Assembly (NCBI GenBank): GCA_947380915.1
Contig: CANCSY010000085.1
Coordinates: 1 to 11,150, forward strand
Direction: 5' to 3'
Source: Beijerinckiaceae bacterium
GTDB taxonomy: Bacteria; Pseudomonadota; Alphaproteobacteria; Rhizobiales; Beijerinckiaceae
DNA: 11,150 nt
Shown here: one piece after another, positions 6,773 through 11,150 of the stretch
How the letters are laid out: the number at the start of each line of letters is the position of its first letter
Numbering within the stretch: position 1 is the stretch's first letter
Notes under the pieces: model-generated
Databases searched by the model: none
Told to the model about the DNA's origin: nothing
What the model saw: only the letters and a program-made list of their open reading frames with translations
Program-made: the position numbers and the translations under genes

Positions 6773-6800
6773 CTCGCCCTTGACGGGCCGACGTGCGCTC

Positions 6801-6854
6801 GCGCCGCCGCACTCCACGACGCCGTAACTTTCGGTTCGTGGAGTTGGGCGGCGC
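6801..6854. repeat. 54-bp interrupted palindrome between csp and nadD
   Basis: Outer arms GCGCCGCC (6801-6808) and GGCGGCGC (6847-6854) and inner arms ACTCCACGA (6811-6819) and TCGTGGAGT (6836-6844) are perfect, with a 2-by-2 internal mismatch. CCG/CGG (6822-6824 / 6832-6834) could extend the stem around TAACTTT. A TTTTT run occurs at 6872-6876, too distant for a classic terminator. It could be a second terminator, a dispersed palindromic repeat or a structured RNA. Confidence 0.55.
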
Positions 6855-6978
6855 GGTCGATTCAGGCCCCCTTTTTCGCCCTGACTTATTGCCTCACCGA
6901 CTGCGCCGCTGCGCGCTCCCAACCATTTCCCCTACAGCCCCCTTGCGCTGAAGCTCGCGTCCCGTCATTTTGACGGAA

Positions 6979-7647
6979 ATGAGCATAACTGGAAGGTCCC
7001 TCCTCGCGCCGCCCCCCGCCACTGGCCGGGGTGGACCCGTGCGTCTGCCGGGCCACGCGCCGGGCATGCGAATCGGCCTCTTCGGCGGGACCTTCAATCC
7101 GCCCCATGAGGGGCATCGGCTCGTCAGCACCATCGCTCTCTCCCGGCTCGGGCTTGACCAGATCTGGTGGCTGGTGACCCCCGGCAATCCGCTCAAGGAA
7201 AACGATGGCCTGCCCTCGCTGGGCGCGCGCATGACGGCCGCCCATGCGCTGGCCGACCATCCGCGCATCGTGGTCACGGGCCTCGAGGCGCAGATCGGCA
7301 CGCGTTACACCTATGACACCATCGAATGGCTGACGAAGCGCTGCCCGGGCGTGCGTTTCGTCTGGATCATGGGGGCGGACAATCTGGCGAGCTTCCATCG
7401 CTGGCAGCATTGGCGCGACATCGCCGCCCTGATCCCCATCGCGGTGATCGACCGGCCGGGCTCCACCCTGAAGGCCACAAACAGTCCCGCCGGGGCCTGG
7501 CTGGCGCCCCATCGGCTCGATGAAACCGACGGTTCCCTGCTGGCGCAGGCCCGCGCTCCGGCCTTCGTCTTCATCCATGCGAGGCGTTCGGACCTGTCTT
7601 CCACGGAGCTGCGGCGCAGGGGAAAGACCCTGCCGCCCGGAAATTAG
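6979..7647 (+). CDS. nadD: Nicotinate-nucleotide adenylyltransferase
   Basis: Product 222 aa from ATG 6979. Seen: the nucleotidyltransferase signature [11 protein letters not shown]43-E-G-H46 and the C-terminal S207-S-T-x-L-R motif (ISSTxLR type), plus V-T-P-G-N-P-L-K and W-I-M-G-A-D-N-L typical of NadD. Known: it transfers AMP from ATP to nicotinate mononucleotide, forming deamido-NAD in the cytosol; it is usually essential. Start uncertain: codons between 6979 and 7038 (ATA, ACT, GGA, AGG) are unlike the rest, and GTG at 7039, after GGGGTGG, would give 202 aa beginning V-R-L-P-G-H-A-P-G, a stretch I recall as conserved in alphaproteobacterial NadD; TTG 6970 and ATG 7066 are further options. 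Neighbours: 81 bp before rsfS, in the conserved nadD-rsfS-rlmH order. Confidence 0.95.
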   Translation: MSITGRSLLAPPPATGRGGPVRLPGHAPGMRIGLFGGTFNPPHEGHRLVSTIALSRLGLDQIWWLVTPGNPLKENDGLPSLGARMTAAHALADHPRIVVTGLEAQIGTRYTYDTIEWLTKRCPGVRFVWIMGADNLASFHRWQHWRDIAALIPIAVIDRPGSTLKATNSPAGAWLAPHRLDETDGSLLAQARAPAFVFIHARRSDLSSTELRRRGKTLPPGN

Positions 7648-7728
7648 GGCCTCTCACGCAATCGTTGTTGAATTTTCCGCAGTTTTGGCCCACATTGAGA
7701 TGTGCCGGCGCTTGCCGGTGACAGGAGC
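7648..7728 (+). other. nadD-rsfS gap with a small hairpin/10-bp tandem repeat
   Basis: CCGGC (7705-7709) and GCCGG (7714-7718) pair around GCTT, and TGCCGG recurs with a 10-bp step (7703 and 7713). AGGAG (7723-7727) follows, only one base before the ATG at 7729. No convincing promoter is seen; TTGTTG near 7665 has no matching -10. Confidence 0.3.
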
Positions 7729-8166
7729 ATGAAGGCACTGACACCCACGATGAACTCAGAAGCGAGCGCTGCGCCGCTTCACCCGGTGAATGGTTCCGTA
7801 CTGGACACCGGCAAACTCGTGCGGACCGTCCTGCACAGCCTCGAAGACGCCAAGGCTGAAGACCTCGTCTCGATCGACCTGCATGGCAAGACCTCCATCG
7901 CCGATCTCATGATCGTGGCGACCGGTCGTTCTGGCGTGCATGTCGGCGCGATCGCTGATCGCGTCGTCAAGGCGTGCAAGGAGGCCGGCGCCCAGACCCC
8001 CAAGGTCGAGGGCGTTCCGCATTGCGATTGGGTTCTGGTCGATGCGGGCGACGTGATCGTCCACATTTTCCGGCCCGAAGTCCGCGCTTTCTACAATCTG
8101 GAGAAGATGTGGGGAGGCGACAGGCCGGGTGAGCGGAGCCCGCAGGGCGCACGCGCCGCCGGTTAG
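7729..8166 (+). CDS. rsfS: Ribosome silencing factor RsfS
   Basis: Product 145 aa, longer than the 105 aa E. coli protein because of an N-terminal extension of about 30 residues, as is common in alphaproteobacteria. Start ATG at 7729 is preceded by AGGAG, but with only one base between; ATG at 7750 is an alternative giving 138 aa. Seen: the RsfS (DUF143) core, including D-L-V-S-I-D-L-H-G-K-T, A-D-x-M-I-V-A-T-G-R-S, and the signature D-W-V-L-V-D-A-G-D-V-I-V-H-I-F-R-P followed by F-Y-N-L-E-K-M-W. Known: RsfS binds uL14 on the large ribosomal subunit and blocks subunit joining, slowing translation in stationary phase or starvation. Neighbours: between nadD and rlmH (15 bp downstream), the usual order, which links NAD supply and ribosome control genes in one operon. 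Confidence 0.95.
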   Translation: MKALTPTMNSEASAAPLHPVNGSVLDTGKLVRTVLHSLEDAKAEDLVSIDLHGKTSIADLMIVATGRSGVHVGAIADRVVKACKEAGAQTPKVEGVPHCDWVLVDAGDVIVHIFRPEVRAFYNLEKMWGGDRPGERSPQGARAAG

Positions 8167-8181
8167 GCGGCGTCCAGCGTC

Positions 8182-8664
8182 ATGCGCGTCGCTTTGATCG
8201 CCATCGGGCGGCTGAAGGCCGGCCCCGAACGTGAACTCTGCGCGCGCTATATGGAGCGCGCGGCGGCTTCCGCGCGGGGTGTCGGCCTCACCGGCGTCGA
8301 ATTGCGCGAAATCGATGAGGGCCGGGCGCGCCGACCCGAAGACCGCAAGGTCGAGGAGGCCCGCGCGCTCATGGCCTTCGTGCCGCCGGGCGCGCGGCTG
8401 ATCCTGCTCGACGAGCGGGGCAAATCTGTTCCCAGCGAAACCTTCGCCGCCGACATGGGCCGTGAGCGCGATGCGGGAACTCCCGCGCTTGTGCTGGCCC
8501 TTGGCGGTCCCGATGGTTTTGATCCCGCGCTGCGAGCGCAGGCGGCCCAGGTGCTCGCCTTCGGCGCCATGACCTGGCCCCACCAGCTCGCGCGGATCAT
8601 GGCGGCGGAGCAGATCTACCGGGCCATCACCATTCTGGCGGGCCATCCCTATCATCGTGTTTGA
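8182..8664 (+). CDS. rlmH: 23S rRNA (pseudouridine-1915-N3)-methyltransferase RlmH
   Basis: Product 160 aa, the family length. ATG 8182 starts 15 bp after the rsfS stop; no strong ribosome-binding site is seen, so translation may depend on coupling. Seen: an N-terminal M-R-V-A-L-I-A-I-G-R-L-K opening, the middle L-L-D-E-R-G-K, the SPOUT knot loop L-A-L-G-G-P-D-G-F (about 109-117) that binds S-adenosylmethionine, and the C-terminal A-E-Q-I-Y-R-A ... G-H-P-Y-H-R stretch. Known: RlmH is a homodimeric SPOUT enzyme that methylates pseudouridine 1915 in helix 69 of 23S rRNA on assembled 70S ribosomes. All typical motifs are present. The gene lies directly between rsfS and envC, as in many Hyphomicrobiales. 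Confidence 0.96.
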   Translation: MRVALIAIGRLKAGPERELCARYMERAAASARGVGLTGVELREIDEGRARRPEDRKVEEARALMAFVPPGARLILLDERGKSVPSETFAADMGRERDAGTPALVLALGGPDGFDPALRAQAAQVLAFGAMTWPHQLARIMAAEQIYRAITILAGHPYHRV

Positions 8665-8733
8665 TCCGCCAGCCCGCGGTTCGCCCGCCCCTTGCCCCGC
8701 TCGCGCCACACTCGTAAACGCTTTGTAGGGCTC

Positions 8734-8753
8734 GAATCGCCCAGAATCGCCCG
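8734..8753 (+). repeat. Tandem 10-bp repeat before envC
   Basis: GAATCGCCCA and GAATCGCCCG are two adjacent 10-bp copies with one difference. They end where the Shine-Dalgarno-like GAGAGG (8753-8758) begins. Whether this is functional or a chance duplication is unknown. Confidence 0.45.
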
Positions 8754-8758
8754 AGAGG
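8753..8758 (+). promoter_or_regulatory. Ribosome-binding site that supports a CTG start of envC
   Basis: GAGAGG lies six bases before CTG 8765. It is 84 bases before ATG 8843, the first ATG in the frame, and so cannot serve that codon. This placement is the main argument for initiation at CTG. Confidence 0.5.
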
Positions 8759-8764
8759 CCGCGC

Positions 8765-10102
8765 CTGAACCTGCCGTCCGCCAAACGTTCTCCCGCCAAG
8801 CTCGCCGCAGCCCTCGCCGCAGCGTCGCAGGTTTTCGCGGGCATGGCCCTGGCCCAGTCCACAGCATCCACGCCAGAGGATCTGCGGCAGCAACTGGACA
8901 AGGGCCAGAGCGAGCTGCGCGCCCTCGAGGAGACCCGCCAGGCCGCCGAGGATCAGCGCCGCAGGATCGAGGCGGATGTCGAACTGATTCGCAACGACCG
9001 CGCGCGCCTCACCGCCGCGCTCATCGAAACCGCGGCGCGGGCGCGGGCGGGCGAATTGCGCATGGTCGAGATCGAGGCGCGGCTCACCAATTCGCAGGCG
9101 AGCGAGGCCGCGATCCGACGCTCCCTGGAGAGCCGCCGCGCCGTGATCGCCGATGTGCTGGCCGCCTTGCAACGCATGGGCCGCAGGCCGCCGCCTGCGG
9201 TTCTGGTGCGCCCGGAAGACATGCTGGAGGCGATCCGCACCTCAATGCTGCTGGGCGCGGTCGTGCCCGAGCTGCGTGGGGAGACCGAAGCGCTGGCCGC
9301 CGATCTGGGCGATCTCGTGCAGGCCCGCAGGAGCATCCTCGGCGAGAGCGAGGCCCTGCGCAAGGAAGCCGCCAGCCTGGGCGCGGAACGCGAGCGCGTC
9401 GCAGCCCTTGTCGAGGCCCGCCAGAAGACCCTTGCCGATGCGGAAAAGGCCCTGGCGCAGGAAAGAGCCCGGGCCGGCGATCTGGCGCGCCAGTCCGTCG
9501 ACCTGAAAGAACTCATCGCGCGCATGGAGACCGACGTGGCGGCAGCCGTGCGCGGCGCGGAGGCTGCGCGCCGTTCGGACGAAGAGCAGAAAATCGAGCC
9601 GCGCCCGCGCCTTGCCGCCGGCCCCTTCAAGGATCCCGCCAGACTGGCGCCAGCAATCCCCTTCGCCCAGACGCGGGGCCTGTTGCCCCTGCCGGTCAGC
9701 GGAACCCTGGTGAAAGCCTTTGGCGCGCCTGACGTCTTCGGCGGCGCGGAAAAGGGCCTGTCCCTCGCCGCCCGGCCGCGCGCCGTCGTCATCTCCCCCA
9801 GCGATGGCTGGGTCGCGTTCTCCGGCCCCTACAGAACCTACGGACAACTCTTGATCATCAATGCGGGCGGGGGTTACTATGTGGTTCTGGCCGGTATGGA
9901 CAGGATCAATGTCGAGGTGGGGCAGTTCGTGCTGGCCGGGGAGCCCATAGGCGTTATGGGCGATGGTTCGGCCAAGACGGCGGCGGCGATTGCAATTGGC
10001 GCATCGCAGCCCATCCTATATATTGAGTTTCGTAAAGACGGGACTGCAATCGATCCGGGCCCATGGTGGGCAAGATCGGAGCTCGAAAAGGTTCGCGGAT
10101 AA
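8765..10102 (+). CDS. envC: EnvC-like murein hydrolase activator (coiled coil plus degenerate LytM/M23 domain)
   Basis: The frame is open from the stop at 8726-8728. I start at CTG 8765 (445 aa) because GAGAGG lies six bases upstream and the product then has a full Sec signal peptide: basic K/R residues 7-12, hydrophobic Ala/Leu core to about 29, cleavage after A-L-A30. The first ATG (8843, 419 aa) would delete nearly all of it. Seen: heptad-like, Glu/Arg/Ala-rich coiled coil (about 35-270) and a C-terminal LytM fold (about 305-440). The zinc ligands of active M23 peptidases are gone: E329 and S333 replace H and D of HxGxD, Gly replaces His in YAHL, and P-I-L-Y replaces P-H-L-H. Known: EnvC is a periplasmic, non-enzymatic activator of septal amidases in cell separation. 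Neighbours: overlaps ctpA by one base (TAATG). Confidence 0.85.
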   Translation: MNLPSAKRSPAKLAAALAAASQVFAGMALAQSTASTPEDLRQQLDKGQSELRALEETRQAAEDQRRRIEADVELIRNDRARLTAALIETAARARAGELRMVEIEARLTNSQASEAAIRRSLESRRAVIADVLAALQRMGRRPPPAVLVRPEDMLEAIRTSMLLGAVVPELRGETEALAADLGDLVQARRSILGESEALRKEAASLGAERERVAALVEARQKTLADAEKALAQERARAGDLARQSVDLKELIARMETDVAAAVRGAEAARRSDEEQKIEPRPRLAAGPFKDPARLAPAIPFAQTRGLLPLPVSGTLVKAFGAPDVFGGAEKGLSLAARPRAVVISPSDGWVAFSGPYRTYGQLLIINAGGGYYVVLAGMDRINVEVGQFVLAGEPIGVMGDGSAKTAAAIAIGASQPILYIEFRKDGTAIDPGPWWARSELEKVRG

Positions 10103-11150
10103 TGCGCAAGGTCTCTCTTGTTCTGCTCGGCGCCGTGCTGGGCGCTTCGGCGGTCACCGTTGGCGGCCATATGGTTCCGTTCGTCGACGGCGCCAAGGCC
10201 GCGGCGACGGACACCTACCGAAATCTCAACCTCTTCGGCGATGTCTTCGAGAAGATACGCTCCGACTATGTGGAGCGGCCCGATGAGCAGAAGCTGGTGG
10301 AATCCGCCATCAACGGCATGCTCACATCGCTCGACCCCCATTCCAGCTACATGGATCCCAAGAGCTACCGCGACATGCAGGTGCAGACGCGCGGCGAGTT
10401 CGGCGGGTTGGGCATCGAGGTCACTCAGGAAGAGGGCCTCGTGAAGGTCGTCACCCCCATCGACGATACGCCAGCCTCCCGCGCTGGCATCATGGCGGGC
10501 GATCTCATCAGCGCCATCGACGGCGAGGCGGTTCTGGGCCTGACCCTCAACCAGGCCGTCGACAAGATGCGCGGCCCCGTCAACACCGCCGTGAAGCTGA
10601 CCGTGCTGCGCGGTTCCCAGAAGGAGCCCCGCGAGGTCAAGCTGACCCGCGCCGTCATCCAGATCAAGTCCGTGCGTTCGCGCCAGGAAGGCGAGGACAT
10701 CGGCTATATCCGCATCACCCAGTTCAGCGAGCAGACCTTCGATGGGGTCAAGCAGGCCCTGCAGAAGTTCCAGCAGGACATGCCCGGCGACAAGCTGAAG
10801 GGCTATGTGCTGGATCTGCGCAATAATCCCGGCGGCTTGCTGGATCAGTCGGTCTCGGTCTCCAACGCCTTCCTCGAGAAGGGGGAGATCGTCTCGACCC
10901 GCGGCCGCAACGCCGACGAGACCCAGCGCTACAACGCCCGCCCCGGCGACATCTCCAAGGGCAAGCCAGTGATCGTGCTGATCAACGGCGGCTCTGCTTC
11001 GGCTTCGGAGATCGTGGCCGGCGCCCTGCAGGATCACAAGCGCGCAACCATTCTGGGCACGCGCTCCTTCGGCAAGGGCTCGGTGCAGACCATCATCCCG
11101 CTCGGCCAGAACAACGGGGCGCTGCGCCTCACCACGGCGCGCTACTACAC
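10102..11150 (+). CDS. ctpA: Carboxy-terminal processing protease CtpA (S41 family), 3' end cut by the window
   Basis: 349 complete codons are present; family members are about 430-450 aa, so roughly 90 residues are missing. ATG 10102 shares its A with the envC stop (TAATG), which suggests translational coupling. Seen: an N-terminal signal or anchor (R2-K3, hydrophobic to about 21), the conserved S-L-D-P-H-S-S-Y-M block (about 78-86), a PDZ domain (about 92-185) containing G-G-L-G-I and the P-A-x-R-A-G-I-x-x-G-D segment, and the catalytic core. The latter holds L-D-L-R-N-N-P-G-G and the Ser-Lys dyad S300 (in GSASASE) and K325 (FGKGSVQ). Known: these periplasmic proteases use a Ser-Lys dyad to cut unfolded or tagged proteins from the C-terminus and often control cell-wall hydrolases. 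Pairing with envC fits a role in envelope turnover. Confidence 0.96.
   Translation, partial: MRKVSLVLLGAVLGASAVTVGGHMVPFVDGAKAAATDTYRNLNLFGDVFEKIRSDYVERPDEQKLVESAINGMLTSLDPHSSYMDPKSYRDMQVQTRGEFGGLGIEVTQEEGLVKVVTPIDDTPASRAGIMAGDLISAIDGEAVLGLTLNQAVDKMRGPVNTAVKLTVLRGSQKEPREVKLTRAVIQIKSVRSRQEGEDIGYIRITQFSEQTFDGVKQALQKFQQDMPGDKLKGYVLDLRNNPGGLLDQSVSVSNAFLEKGEIVSTRGRNADETQRYNARPGDISKGKPVIVLINGGSASASEIVAGALQDHKRATILGTRSFGKGSVQTIIPLGQNNGALRLTTARYY

Noticed and set aside
5289..6812. 507-codon open frame on the minus strand across the dioxygenase-like gene and csp
   Set aside because: It covers two well-supported plus-strand genes and the hairpins between them; no recognisable domain in its product.
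7756..8901. 381-codon open frame opposite rsfS and rlmH
   Set aside because: Antisense to two conserved genes; composition typical of a GC-rich shadow.
8692..9732. 346-codon plus-strand frame overlapping envC
   Set aside because: Product is dominated by Arg, Gly, Pro and Ala, with no domain; the envC frame has signal peptide, coiled coil and LytM fold.
9877..11037. 386-codon open frame opposite ctpA
   Set aside because: Antisense to the S41 protease whose PDZ and Ser-Lys dyad are intact.
1..11150. CRISPR array, tRNA, rRNA, insertion sequence or attachment site
   Set aside because: No regularly spaced repeats, tRNA-like folds, rRNA stretches, transposase-like product or flanking direct repeats could be found by reading.

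Overview
The window is GC-rich (apart from one AT-rich patch near 6360-6520) and looks like an alphaproteobacterial chromosome, most likely Hyphomicrobiales. The main reason is the run nadD-rsfS-rlmH-envC-ctpA (about 6979 to the right edge), a well-known conserved chromosomal block in that group, usually preceded by proB-proA. No mobile element, tRNA, rRNA or CRISPR array is visible.

Left part, minus strand (1-2787): four genes read right to left. They are a small ribbon-helix-helix protein, a GloA-like glyoxalase I with all four metal ligands, a Tat-exported small subunit with a His-rich leader, and the flavin (GMC) catalytic subunit of a membrane-type sugar/polyol dehydrogenase, cut by the left edge. 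The last two form one periplasmic enzyme: the small subunit carries the Tat signal and the flavoprotein has the cysteine spacing of the 3Fe-4S FAD-glucose dehydrogenase type. A cytochrome c subunit would be expected beyond the left edge.

Middle part, plus strand (2993-6734): corA (Mg/Co transporter), proA (proline synthesis), a two-domain type I extradiol-dioxygenase-like protein with its own candidate promoter and overlapping palindrome, and a cold-shock protein in an AT-rich setting with several dyads. The last two genes sit between proA and nadD, which are usually adjacent, so this looks like a local insertion.

Right part, plus strand (6979-11150): nadD (NAD synthesis), rsfS (ribosome silencing), rlmH (23S rRNA methylation), envC (amidase activator) and ctpA (periplasmic protease, cut by the right edge). 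The genes are close or overlapping and probably co-transcribed. The envC frame has no ATG/GTG/TTG that gives a signal peptide; a CTG at 8765, preceded by a Shine-Dalgarno-like GAGAGG, restores a complete one, and I regard this as the most interesting gene-structure point.

I see no obviously new multi-gene system. The observations worth a second look are the probable CTG start of envC, the His-rich Tat leader, the promoter/palindrome of the dioxygenase, the 54-bp interrupted palindrome before nadD, and the structured leader of the cold-shock gene.
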